A DNA stretch of 64,000 bases from Diphasiastrum complanatum (GCA_029204225.1 CM055095.1:41225719-41289718); one strand, 5' to 3'. Numbered from the stretch's first letter, positions 34,601 through 44,425 are shown. Notes: a model not told the origin generated them from the letters alone. Made by a program: numbers and translations.

Positions 34601-36076
34601 CCTTGAAAAGTGCTATGTTGCCAAGCTATGGACACAATCATAAGGCAGCATCAAGAGTACTTGAAATTAGCAGTAAATGCCAATGAAGTACTGATTTCCA
34701 GCAAGGAAGCACAGAACAATTGACATTGGACTGCAGCATTGTTCTAGAAGGTAGCCCTGCTACTGAGATCTCCTCATGATGGAGAGCACTCAAAGACTCC
34801 ACAAAGCAAACTGACAAATCAATTCTCAACAGGGTATTTGTAGGGTCCTACAACCTGTCATACCTACTAGATAGAAATATGGTTGTTGAACTGAATTGGG
34901 AGAGCTTTCTTTGATATTGTAAATTATATGGGTAAGAAGGGGTCCAAATATAAATGCTCGAGCTGAAAGTTTCCTTTCTAAATTCTTCTTATTAAGTAGC
35001 TTGAGTTAGTTGCCCAGAATGAGAACATCTTGACGTCAGGATTTGTCACTAATGCAAGGTGTCGAATTATCTTAAAACATATGATCACAACAATTTCTGT
35101 GTTTAGTGTGTCTTGACCTGCAGCATATGTGCCTTCGTCATTATATGTCTAAAGAGCAAGGCTGGAGATAAAAGGGTCTATGAATATATGAAAACGTATT
35201 GTAACAAAATCTTTTTAGTGAATGTGGCTACGAATAATAGACAAAAAAATTATCATGGGAAATCATCATTGAGAACAGCCACTACATTCCTACCATGATT
35301 GAAAACAGTAAAAAATTCAAGTATAGCTTTCAGAAAGCTGAACATATTTTCTGTTGAGTGTTTCAAAAGAGAATATGATGAAAATATTGTTACTTTATCA
35401 ACATGTGTAAGATTGCAACTTCATATTGTTATCGAACAGGCAGAGCAGACCATTTTATTAGCAAAAAAAATTTCTATCTAACAGAATGAGCTTTTACTTA
35501 TTCGTGGGGCTACCATTAAGCTAAGTTATATTCGTGAAGAAGGGTAAGCTTTCTACCCATGGCAATATTGAAAGTTTCCTCATGCAGGCCACTCCAACCT
35601 TAGCTGCTGCTTATTTGATCTCAAAAGCAGTAAAAGTCCCGGTGATGTGCGCTTCTGGACTTAGTGTTGTCACAGCTTCAATGGCTATAGCTGCTGGAGC
35701 ATCTGGTGTGGTATGATGATTTAATCTTTATGTTTGGCTCCATTTCAGTCTTGGTGCTCAATACATCTGAAAAGGGACAAATTACATCTGTGTTTGTGAG
35801 TCCAATGAGAAGCTTCCTAGCTTACTTTCTCCAGTAGCAACGGAAGTCATTTTCAAATGGTCTTTGTATCTTTGTTTTGGTGTTTTAGATTATCATAAAC
35901 ATTACTGCTTCTAATCATTGGTGATTGGTGATTGGTTGGGGGTCGTGCAGGGAGTGGGTTCTGCAGTAAATAAGTTGAATGATCAGATTGCAATGGTCGC
36001 AGCAGTTCGAAGTATTGCTGATGCTTTAGGCCTGCTTTCACGTTCCTCAAGAAGTCTGTCTCCTATAGCTCTTTAG
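21307..36076 (+). CDS. YCF23: YCF23-like (DUF561) protein, nuclear, plastid-targeted
   Basis: Nine exons join to 347 codons including stop: 21,307-21,636; 26,961-27,026; 27,457-27,531; 28,385-28,447; 28,849-28,908; 32,611-32,700; 33,692-33,799; 35,588-35,710; 35,951-36,076. All introns are GT-AG and phase 0. Exon 1 supplies a Ser/Ala/Arg-rich N-terminus of about 90 residues typical of a plastid transit peptide. The body has VISGLQNFNANNVADIVLAA, GGATHVDIACDPELVRM, AGAHMIEIGNYDSFY, LSVTVPHTLSLDEQ, GADIIQTEGGSGSTP and CASGLSVVTASMAIAAG. These match the Ycf23/DUF561 family of cyanobacteria and red-algal plastids, a TIM-barrel-like fold of unknown reaction. ATG 21,307 is the first in frame. Identity is by motif recall, not by search. 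Introns 1 and 5 (5.3 and 3.7 kb) are filled with mobile DNA. Confidence 0.88.
23129..23290 (+). mobile_element. hAT-like left terminus, element A
   Basis: Starts CATAGTTGCA, then words built on GGAACACGTTCTGGG and ACGCGCCCTGGGAGCGC, a T tract and an interior aggcagtatggg-like phrase shared with elements B and C. No right end with the same flank (gtacggac) was found. Lies in intron 1 of the YCF23-like gene. It may be the left end of the element that carries the transposase at 24.0-24.98 kb. Confidence 0.55.
23440..23640. repeat. Ten-base-period minisatellite with poly(C) and (TC)n
   Basis: Words of the type gaaccatactgaatcatact recur with a period near ten bases (23,460-23,550). They end in gaagagataagacacatgt, then 31 C (23,563-23,593) and about 47 bases of TC. 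The same composite unit returns twice at 25.48-26.70 kb. Confidence 0.85.
24010..24985 (-). pseudogene. hAT-superfamily transposase pseudogene
   Basis: Minus-strand blocks in hAT order. First, APTQFGYYFVVLECLAAVRD and HLRTMVASIVFDEFRDHS (24,925-24,790), then a stop. Next VLHLVDREGCTLGLIYEFMD and DIGEVLTDP, ending at a GT donor at 24,668. A second exon-like block 24,562-24,393 gives ELLDIWQQRWDYFHRPIHAV. Last comes the dimerisation region LAKRVLSQDC, stop, ASACERNWSS, HTKKRNRLSI and RRLVYVSSNAWML (24,200-24,030). The ACERNW and HTKKRNRL motifs are diagnostic for plant hAT (DUF659/Dimer_Tnp_hAT) proteins. At least two stops break it and the N-terminal zinc finger is not seen. It lies in intron 1 of YCF23, flanked by hAT-like termini. 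Confidence 0.85.
25099..25330 (+). mobile_element. hAT-like left terminus, element B
   Basis: A terminus-like CTAGTTGCAC (25,101) leads into TCGATTCGAATC and GATTCGCGAATCGC words, a T tract and then acccaatatggatatcagtagata, which resembles the matching part of element C (ggcaatatgggtattagatg). Just left, TGCAAATATG (25,087-25,096) could be a decayed right end of another copy, possibly that carrying the transposase. Confidence 0.5.
25611..25680. repeat. (TC)35 microsatellite
   Basis: Perfect 70-base TC tract in intron 1 of YCF23, between composite units 2 and 3. Confidence 0.95.
25741..26585. mobile_element. hAT-like non-autonomous element C (TCGCGA palindromic arms)
   Basis: Both ends read CATAGTTGCA inward and the element is flanked by a perfect 8-base duplication AACCATAC (25,733-25,740 and 26,586-26,593). 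The left arm holds five TCGCGA palindromes within GAATCGCGATTC words, the right arm two more; each arm borders a T-rich tract. The interior is non-coding and includes a C-rich block. 8-base duplication and a CAnnG terminus fit hAT. The duplication lies in a ten-base-period repeat, which weakens it as evidence. Confidence 0.78.
26020..26150. repeat. C-rich block with G/C runs inside element C
   Basis: Runs of 4-6 C alternate with runs of 4-6 G (for example ttggggggcgttgcccccca and gtttcccggggggc), able to form hairpins or quadruplex/i-motif structures. Its base composition is unlike the AT-rich surroundings. Confidence 0.6.
30230..30850 (-). pseudogene. Ty3/gypsy gag-protease remnant in intron 5
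   Basis: On the minus strand, LAEIAEIHKRCLCECKSPNN resembles the start of a gypsy zinc-knuckle region. Further on, ATPVDASWTLCVEIASAH and, in another frame, IILIELYDMILGADWFTSLG carry the ILGxDWL signature at the end of gypsy protease. Frameshifts and stops throughout; about 600 bases remain. In antisense to the YCF23-like gene. Confidence 0.62.
31028..31345. repeat. Inverted-repeat element with AGCACGCCGGCGTGCT words
   Basis: Words of the type atagcacgccggcgtgctat occur four times in both orientations (about 31,050, 31,195, 31,252 and 31,314). The outermost pair in 31,184-31,340 extends to an arm with agcctccaaagatagcacg and its complement. Non-coding; no target duplication identified. Confidence 0.68.
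31583..32170. mobile_element. hAT-like element D (GGAACGCGTTCC arms)
   Basis: The right end GGGCAACTATG (32,160-32,170) is the complement of the CATAGTTGC terminus. The right arm has tggaacggaacgcgttcc; the left arm near 31,590-31,655 has ggaacgtacagtacattccg followed by a T tract. The left terminus is decayed and no target duplication is clear. The interior carries a tandem duplication of 117-125 bases (31,799-31,923 and 31,924-32,040). Confidence 0.6.
33109..33466. repeat. 180-base tandem duplication in intron 6
   Basis: Copy 1 is 33,109-33,288 and copy 2 33,289-33,466, both running from aagccagaaattgattcatc to ccaggagtctcc. They differ at a modest number of positions. No coding content. 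Confidence 0.9.
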
Positions 36077-37676
36077 GAGTATAAGTGGGTCCCTCACCAT
36101 TAAAATCAATGGCCATCAGGCTCCCCTAGGCTGATTGTAACCGACATTCTCTTCGTTTCAGCATGTTCTGCTTTTTCACTGGAAAGCAAAAGCTAGACAC
36201 AAGCTTATACTTCCAAGCACAGAATGTTTTTATTTTCAATGAGTCAGACAAAGTCCTTTAGTCTGAAAGTGATACAGCAGAACTAGTTTAATCGATAAAT
36301 GCTGCAGACAGATTCAAGGGAAGTCTATAAACTCTGTCAAAGTACGAGGCCGAAGTCAATGTTGTAAATTTAAGTGGTGCAACCCCTTTTTCCTTACCAG
36401 TTGACTGGGAATATGCACCACCACATGCCCCTTCCCCCCCACCGACCTTTTTATGTCTCAAGAAGTCCATATATAATGTCTTGTAATGTGTATTGATGAG
36501 GCATATGTGCAAAGATAGCCTCTTTTACAAAGTGAGTACATAGATATAACCTTGTTTACAAAGTGGGCACAGAAAAAGCTTTCCTCTTACCAAAGTAAGC
36601 TCTTTTTAGGGTTCTCTATGCACAAATATTTGGGTCTTAAAAGTTTAGGCCTCAAATTTGTCTACGAATTCATGGGATTTGAGAGGAAAAAAATATCTAT
36701 CTGGAAGAAAGAAAGTGCTGATGTTCATTGTAAGATATATCAATTAGTCCAAGCATGAGCCTTTCTGACCATATTGGACCATGATATCTTGAAAAAGCTG
36801 TAGGTTTGACACCATTGCCAGTCGATTTTCTGGGCTCTCTAGGCACATGGACTTTCCATATATCATCATTGAGACTGATATGCGTAATTTAAAGGAGAGT
36901 TGATACATTTTTACTAAAATCAATGTCCCTTAAGCTATTTTGGAAGCCTAGGGTTAGGTTTAAAGTGTGGCACTAACATTATTTATGGAAACTTTCATTA
37001 CCTGTTTCACCTATAACAGTTCCCAGCTTTCCTATGTTTTATTCTGGAATCTGTTGGTTCAAGATTGTTGGTGATTATCATGAACGATCACAAATCATAA
37101 CTAGAGAATAGTGCTGAAATATGCTCTAATTGATAGATTTTGATGTTATCCTTCTCAAAGTGTTGGTCCATTCTTTGTGTCACACTTGGTGCTGATTGTA
37201 TGAATTACCACATCTTAAAGATAACATCAGCGAAATATGCAATACTCTATGATGGAGTTTGATATTTTCCTTCTCCAAGTGCAACAAAGATAGTTCCATC
37301 CTTTGAGTCTGAGATGGAGAGTCCAACTTTTCTCTTGTTGCCATAAGTCGTTGTACCTATGGTTTGATAAGATTTGAGTCTCTTTTCCGAAGGTTTAGTA
37401 CTACAAGGGAACTGGTCAAGCAGTTGAACCCCTCGACTCTACACGGTTTGATGAGAGTGCTTCAGTCTCCCATCACTCCCTTGGCACAAGATCTACCACA
37501 AGGCAGGAGTGGTGATGGAGCACCTCAAGTCCCTTTTGGTTGACTAAAGTTCGAGTCGTACCTTATCCTCTTGGCAGCCAAGAGCTCACAGAAGAGTTCT
37601 TCGAAGTATTGGGTAAAAGTTGTCTAAAAAGCTTTTTAATACAAGCAGGAAAGGAAACTAAAGTCCAAATTTTTAA
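36077..37676. other. YCF23 3' region and spacer
   Basis: Directly after the YCF23 stop lies its presumed 3' UTR; the rest is gene-free AT-rich DNA with no element ends recognised. Confidence 0.5.
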
Positions 37677-37684
37677 CTTCCATT

Positions 37685-37898
37685 CATAGTACCCCGGCGG
37701 TACCATTGGTACCGCCGGTATGGTACCGCCCTGGGATCCGCGGTACCAAGGCGGTACCATAATATAAAAATAAATAAATAAATAAATTTCCCGTGTTATT
37801 TTCGCAAAAAAAAAAAAAAAAAATTTTGGTACCGCCGACCGATATGGTACCGCGGTACCATATATGGTGCCGCGGTATCGGGATCCGCGGGACCTGTG
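37685..37898. mobile_element. hAT-like element E (GGTACC palindromic arms)
   Basis: A 214-base element flanked by a perfect 8-base duplication CTTCCATT (37,677-37,684 and 37,899-37,906). Ends are CATAGTACCCCGG on the left and, read inward, CACAGGTCCCGCGG on the right, both CAYAG. The arms contain eight GGTACC palindromes, often as GGTACCGCGGTACC, around an AT-rich core with TAAA repeats and a 19-A run. Non-coding; clearly non-autonomous. Confidence 0.85.
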
Positions 37899-37906
37899 CT
37901 TCCATT

Positions 37907-38435
37907 GTTTCAAGTAAGTCATGTTACTTGCCTTGATTATTAAGAAAACAGCATGTTGAATCACAAGCTTTTCTTCTGGAAAATGAAGAAAGGGACGTTA
38001 ATTTACTGACAATTGTAGCCCTTGTCTCTGAAATTAGATGCAATGATTCACTACTTTGCACCTGATCAATCACTATAGCTAGAACCCCATGATGGTTCTC
38101 CATCGGTTGATGAAGTTTTGTGCCATGGTAACTGAAGAAGACTTGTAGTGACGTGTGATTTTTAGTGAGGCTTTAACTTGAAACCTCCTACTTTTATGTG
38201 AAGGTGATTGTTCTATGCAACTATTCGTCCTCGTAAATTTTAGTACAGTACCACTTTTTAAAACTAGTGGCATCAGTGTTCTTGTAATATAGAAAATCTT
38301 ACTACCTATTGATCTAAATCAAGCAAGTTCCAACACATGTGCGAGCCCAGACTCCTACAAATATAGCCAAGAAAAAAAATTGATGGATTTCAGCAATGCT
38401 TTGTATTTTTCACATTGATGGCATTTGCGGCCCCC
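37907..38435. other. Gene-free stretch
   Basis: Nothing recognised between element E and the CACTA-like end. Confidence 0.45.
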
Positions 38436-38439
38436 CAAA

Positions 38440-39053
38440 TATTTTTTAATCCAAATTAAATGTCGTTGGGCGACGTTCAACTAAAACCCTAAAGACTTAA
38501 TGGTGAGGTTTTTTCGACATTTGAGCAAACGTCACAAAAATGTCGTTCTATTTTCTTTGCATACCCAAATAATCGTCGTTGGGCGACTTTTAAGTAACAC
38601 TCGGCAACACTGTATATTTTCTCAAAAAAAAGACTTGAGAGGGTTAGTGACATTTAAGCGACATTAGTATATGTCGCCCAACAACATTCATTTGATTTTG
38701 AATTTTGCGCTCAAAAATGATTCAGATATATAACAACAATTAATTGTCACCGTAGTCGTAACCCAGCAATGGTCAATGGTAATTTTGAATGCACGTCGAG
38801 TGGCAACGTTTTTTTCCCAAAAATCACCATTGCATTGAAGCTTAGCGACGGCGGACAATCGTCACTAAAAGACAGTTAGAGATGTCGCAAAAATGATGCT
38901 AACTTTGTTAGTTTCATCGTTGCTATGTCGCATAACGATGGTCCATTAGCGACGCTTATAAAAGACGATAGTGATGTTTATAGGGACATTTGTTAAGGCC
39001 ATATTTGTTGCTAAAAATGCCTTAAACATCGTTGTGTGTCCTTGATATGGTAG
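38440..39053. mobile_element. CACTA-like terminus with subterminal GTCGC repeats
   Basis: Ends at 39,053 in ...gatatggtagtg, which inward reads CACTACCATATCAAGGACAC. The preceding ~600 bases carry many short gtcg/gcgac words in both orientations (tagcgacg, gtcgcccaac, gtcgttgggcgac), the usual subterminal pattern of CACTA (CMC) transposons. The opposite end was not found upstream, so this is a single end or a decayed element. No transposase frame here. Confidence 0.6.
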
Positions 39054-39780
39054 TGTTTCTATGAAGTCTATCTCCATCATTGGATGGTTGTCACAAATAT
39101 GTGAAACAATCTCCAAAAGAATCATTTCTCAGAGAAGGTTACGACGAAAGCTACAACCCTATTTTTATCTTGACTAACAACAATGGCGTCTATAAAGTCA
39201 ACCAAATTTTTGGCCTTGGTTTTGAAACTCACCACACAAACACATCCATACGCAATGAGAAAATTTGTTCAACATTTCAATTCTCCCACATAACTCTTGA
39301 GTGGCTTTCCATACATATTGCATCTGCATTCTATGCATCTTTGACAACCAAAACGTTTAATATCCACAACTCATATTCATCTAATATTTTGTTGGGATCA
39401 CCCACCATGATTCCGTAAGGGAATGAGATTGATCAAAGCATAAAGGAGAATATTGTACCTACAATACACAATGAAATAGATGGAATGGAATGAATGTTTG
39501 ATCCCAGTCAAAATCTACATCCCAATCACCTCCTGTTTTCTAGCTGGCTCGTGGCCAATCATGACATCTGACAATAGCTATGCGCTGACAAAAATTTTCA
39601 CTTCTCAAGCTTTTCTTAGCCTTTCTCTAAGATTTTTCTTACAGATGTTCATCCCCTTGAGGTCGCCTTGCCATTGACTTTTCAATAGAACTAACAATAT
39701 GTGATTTGGTGCCTCGGAATAGTCTAGAATAGAGTGACCCTCATTTATTTATTAATCTTAGTCTGTTTTCGCTTTGTGCC
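39054..39780. other. Gene-free stretch
   Basis: A 112-codon plus-strand frame (39,080-39,418) and its antisense show no motif I can assign. Probably decayed retroelement sequence. Confidence 0.35.
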
Positions 39781-39789
39781 AATTGTGTC

Positions 39790-41081
39790 TCTTCTTTTTT
39801 TTGTTTGAGAGGACCGACAACATCGAAGAGACACTCAGCCAACCAGACTCTGATCTCTGGAGAAAAGCTATGGACAGAGAATATTCCTCTCTGATCAAAA
39901 ACCAGACGTGGCCACTAGTCGAAGCTCCTATTGGCTGTAATATCATTGATTGGAAATTGATCTTTAAGAAGAAGTACAATGCCAATGGAGCAATTGATTG
40001 AAGGAAGGCAAGACTGGTAGCATGAGGATTCACTCAGATCCCCAACGTCAACTACAGTGAGACTTTCAGTCCAGTAGTCAAGCATTCATCGATCCGAGCC
40101 CTCCTGTCATATGTTGTAGCTGCCGACCTCGAGGTGCATCAACTTGATGTGCAAACAGCTCATCTGAATGGAGTTATACAAGAAGACATCTACATGATCC
40201 AGCCCAAAAGATACATTCTGGAAGGTATGAAGAATCATGTCTGTAAACTCCATAAAGTACTCTACGGCTTGAAACAGTCTGCCAGAGCTTGGTTTCAGAG
40301 GATCAACACATTCCTTATCAAACAAGGTTTCCAACCAAGCATTGCTGATTGCAACGTCTATCCCAAGTCGGTGCAACAATCCTTCATTATCATCACTTTA
40401 TACGTGGATGATACGTTGCTTTTCAGCAACAATACCAATTTGGTCAAGGATTTTAAGCGAATGTTATTTTTTGAGTTCGACATGACTGATCTGGACGAAG
40501 CTCACTTCTGTTTGGGCATACAGATCCACAAAGATAGAGCAAGACGACTGATCTATATCACTCAACAAAGGTATCTTCACAATGTTCTTGATAGATACAA
40601 TCTAATGAATTGTAAGTTAGCTCACTCACCGATGGATCCAAGCATGCGTTTGTCAAAGGACCAATGTCCCTAGACCAAGTAGGAAGAGGAGCAGATGAGA
40701 GAGCATCCTTATCGATCGATACTTGGATCTCTCAAGTACGCAATGGTCTGTACAAGACCTGACATCTCTTTTGCAGTAAGCTCACTCAGCCGATATATGG
40801 CTAATCCCCATTGGAAGGCTCTCATAAGAGTCATGAGGTGTATTCGAGCTACCATGGACCAGTGCATTTGCTATGGAGAAGTCAGCAATGACAATCTTCA
40901 TCAGCTCAGTGGATATTTTGATGCAAGATGGGGAGGAGATGTAGACAATCGTAAGTCCACATATGGATTTGCATTCTTCTTCAACAACGGTCCTATCTCA
41001 TGGAACAGTTGTAAGCAAACCTCTATCGCTCTTTTGTGCATTGCTTGGTCTGAAAATAAGGCATTCACGGATCCAGATTAA
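39790..41081 (+). pseudogene. Ty1/copia RT-RNase H pseudogene
   Basis: Starts with WRKAMDREYSSLIKNQTW, then NVNYSETFSPVVKHSSIRAL, LDVQTAHLNGVIQEDIYM and the RT active site LYVDDTLLF (about 40,399). RNase H follows with CTRPDISFAVSSLSRYM and GGDVDNRKSTYGFAFF, ending SENKAF. Stops at about 39,999, 40,022, 40,672 and 40,678 break the frame. Gag, protease and integrase are missing, but the polypurine tract and 3' LTR follow directly. Confidence 0.9.
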
Positions 41082-41089
41082 GGCGGGGG
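41080..41089 (+). other. Polypurine tract
   Basis: AAGGCGGGGG abuts the LTR start TGTTGG. Confidence 0.75.
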
Positions 41090-42318
41090 TGTTGGATTTA
41101 TCTCTTTTACTCTCCTAAATCCTATGTTAATCTGCCTCCATTCATGCTGCTATATTTTACTCATGTTGTCGCACAGTTTGCATATTTACATGTAAAATAA
41201 GACAGACGAATAAAACACGACTGTCTGCATAAATACAAGTAAATTTTCACAAGCGAAAAAGGCGAAAAACGCGACACTGTGTTTTTACACATGATTTGTA
41301 ACAGGCCAAAAAGATGACACTGACCTACAAATGCCAAAGGTGCCCTTATAGAAACGCGAAGGTACCCTATAAATTATTTTTTAAGGCATTTGTTAGAGTG
41401 TCGCAATTTTTGCATTTTCATCAACGTTCATTTCAGCGAAGGCTGACGTCGCGGCCTTCTCACGCTCATCCCATGCACTGTGCAAACAGATTTGACAATG
41501 ACATCAGCCACCCACGATCTCCCACAGACAACACATCCACTTTGTACTTTCTTCATCTGCACACTTGTTAAATTATGTATATATATTGAATACCATCTGC
41601 ATATTCATTAGTGAGAAACAAGCATCAAGTGTATGAAGCAATACATAGCATCAGAAGCGTATCAAAGATAGACGAAGTAGATGCTTTTGTGCATCGATTT
41701 TTTCTTCCAGATGTATTGTCAGTAATAGGTTTATCACCTTTTACAAATTGTGTGATTAGTTGTGTGAAGCACACGGTTTCGTCCGCTATTGTCTTGTGCT
41801 CACCTGCATTATTGACCTGTATATTTCGCTATACTTAATCTGATTACAGCTATGTTTGTTCTGCGTTCATTTGTGTCAATTTTGCAATGCTTTTCTACAT
41901 TATGTCTGACTTTCTTATTGCTTAATCTGGTAGTCTACTCTTAGCGAATTATTATTAGTCTAGCTATTCACGACTAATATTTTGTCTTGCGTTTCATGAC
42001 TAATTCGCGACTGATTATCAGTCTAGCTCAGCCTATCCCTTTGTGAATAATTCGCAACTATAATTTGTCTAGCTGTTCTCGACATATTATCATTCTGATG
42101 TTTTGATACTTAATGTTTGGCTACGTAATCAGCTCAAATGTGATTTCTATCACTAATGTTCTGCTCGTGTCTGATAGGCATAATCATGCTTAAGGAAAGA
42201 GTGAGACAGCTTATTCCGTTGTGCACGAACACTTTCCATTCGAGTTCATTTCTTTTTCAAGTTTCGAGTTTGCTTCTTTTCGAGCTGTTTTTGTTTCTCG
42301 CACCCCTTTGTCCCAACA
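41090..42318 (+). mobile_element. 3' LTR of copia element (about 1.23 kb)
   Basis: Begins TGTTGG right after the polypurine tract and ends CCAACA, a perfect 6-base terminal inverted repeat. It contains GCGAAAAAGGCG and GCGACACTG words (41,225-41,405) shared with other LTRs in the window. No matching 5' LTR is present here. Confidence 0.75.
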
Positions 42319-42344
42319 CTTCTTTCGCTTGAGGCACCAATTTT

Positions 42345-43490
42345 GGAAATTATTCCAATGTAATATCTATTTTGCTAGATAGAATATTCACAATCAGTTC
42401 TGTTTGTGATGCTTCAGGTTCTTCTATCATCTTGAAGGGTTCTTCGTGATGGTGCAACTGAGTGTTAACATCCGTTCGTGGATTATGTGAATCCGATGGC
42501 GGCACATGTAAAGAATGAATCTTTGCTACAGCTTTGGCGGCTTCCAATACCTCCTCTTCTTGTAAGTCTTTGATCCATTGCCTCATGTTGTGGTATTTCT
42601 TCTTCTCAGAGTGACTGATGGCCTTTGCTTAGTTGTAATCATATTCAAAGACGCAATTACTGGCGGTGGTTTTGGTCTTGCTGGACAGTTCTTTTAACAA
42701 TGTCCATAACCGCATTTCTGCCAAAATGGAGTAAAGTTCCCTTTATTCGGACATTTGGCAATTCTGTGGTTTTCTCCACATCCAAAGCATCCAAGTGGTG
42801 CTCTAGCCCACTATCTAGACTGTTGTTGTTGTGCAACAACATAGATATCGTATTGCTCGGAAGAACCAATATCTCATTTAGTATTGTAATTCCACTAGTC
42901 ATTACCAATCGAAGGTTCTAGTTCCATCATATTCATAGAAGGAACATGTTGTACTGGAGGAGCTGGCAAAGCTAATCGTTCTGAAAATCCAAAGCCATGG
43001 GCCTTTCTATCATGTCCCTTTTTATTATCTCTAAATTGGAATTTAGCATATCCTTGTTGAATAGCCCGAGGATTAAATGAACAAAAAGTGTCTCATGTCC
43101 AGAAGAATTGCATATATGACAATAAGTATCCGTCATATGCCATTTCATCGTTGGACAATCATTTATGGGGTGATTTCCAGCACACCAAGCATTTTCTCTA
43201 CTAGGGAATGTTTTAGCCATCTTATCACTTGCTTTATCAATCTTGGAATTCTGCTCTTCCAATGCTTTCAACTTTGCATCGAATTGTGACTGTATCTTTT
43301 ATAGCTGCATCTGCTGCTTTTGACCAAGTTTCTCGAACTCATTCATCATCAACTCGATTGTTGCATTGATGTTCGTAGATGCAATAGTTGTGGATGTTGT
43401 AGTCGTTTGGATGGCTGTATATGGTAGCATGCCAACATTTGGTTCATCATTTGAATCTTCATCCTCTTTACGTATTGCATCATCCATTGC
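42345..43490 (-). pseudogene. Ty3/gypsy gag with two zinc knuckles
   Basis: Minus-strand frames run from an acidic N-terminal segment (DDAIRKEDEDSNDEPNVG, 43,487) through a Gln/Lys-rich coiled segment. Then come WCAGNHPINDCP and CHICNSSGHETL (about 43,100-43,190), and further on, frame-shifted, CFGCGENHRIAKCPNKG (about 42,740-42,790). A helix-prone C-terminal piece lies 42,350-42,586. Stops and frameshifts occur. No protease or pol follows before the copia LTR at 42,318. Confidence 0.68.
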
Positions 43491-44076
43491 ATGTTGTAAT
43501 GATGTATAATGGTGCTTGACCTTTATCTGACAGATCAGAACTCAAAAATAGTGCTGGCGAAGGTTGAATCAGAGAGGGTTCTTTCACTATTATTTCAAAA
43601 AAAAAAATCACTTATCTGGCTGTTTCTGACAAATTTGGATAAACTAACCTTCGTCTGATTGACAGTAGGTGTATCTGATATTGATGATGAGTAGAACTGG
43701 CGAAGGTTCTTTTTGACTTTTTTGCAAATTGGCGAGGATCAAAATAAACTTTTTGGATAATCCTGATGGATCTAACTCAAAAATGATGGATTGCTATATC
43801 TGAAAACCTCAGACAAATCGGTGAAGGTTCAGACGAAGGATCAAGAGTGATACTGTTAGGAGACAAATGGATCTTAGGAATGGTAATCTGTTTGGCTTTC
43901 CCTGCTCAACAATCAAAACAAATTTCAAGCAAAAAAATCCACACAAATCAAGCAAATCTCTCCCAAATTAACCCAAAAATGCAATTTTAACACTATTATG
44001 CCAAAACATATTAAGATGAATGCAAGCTAATATCCAAGCATGGATCATAAACATGCTAAAAATGAAAAATTGGCTC

Positions 44077-44093
44077 CCCCGACAACGATGCCA
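44077..44093 (-). other. Ty3/gypsy primer binding site
   Basis: Minus-strand TGGCATCGTTGTCGGGG closely resembles the TGGCGCCGTTGCCGGGG site of plant gypsy elements. It lies upstream of the gag remnant on the same strand. Confidence 0.75.
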
Positions 44094-44097
44094 AAAT

Positions 44098-44215
44098 TGT
44101 AGTGGGTATTTTCTATCCACCTTCAAACCTATATCCAAGCTCAATCAAGCATCAAGGAAAGTGGAGATTCATTCCCATGAGAGTGATAGCATAATTCATA
44201 ATCAAGATTAACACT
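44098..44215 (-). mobile_element. Stub of gypsy 5' LTR
   Basis: The minus strand ends in CTACA four bases before the primer site. Only about 120 bases are visible before LINE-like sequence begins at about 44,220. Confidence 0.45.
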
Positions 44216-44425
44216 TGGAGAGGTGAGTAGGGAGAAAAGGAGCAATTCTTCTAGAAATTGCTTTCGCGATGACCTTATAAGAGGTGTTAAGCATATTAAG
44301 AGATCAATAGTCAAAGATATTGGAGGGGGACACAATTTTAGGAATGAGTTTTAATAAGACCTTGGGAGAAGGAAGAAGGAAAGGTGACAGAGGAGATCTC
44401 AGAGTGAGTCGCCAAGAGGAAGAGG
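44200..44425 (-). pseudogene. LINE (L1-type) reverse transcriptase fragment
   Basis: Minus-strand frame reads LLKLIPKIVSPSNIFDY, stop, then NTSYKVIAKAISRRIAPFLP. This is the start of an L1-type RT (the IPK...N..D.RPISL.N..YK...K.L motif) with the RPIS part mutated. Only the fragment remains. Confidence 0.75.

Noticed and set aside
39080-39418. 112-codon plus-strand frame
   Set aside because: No motif on either strand; likely chance frame in decayed repeat.
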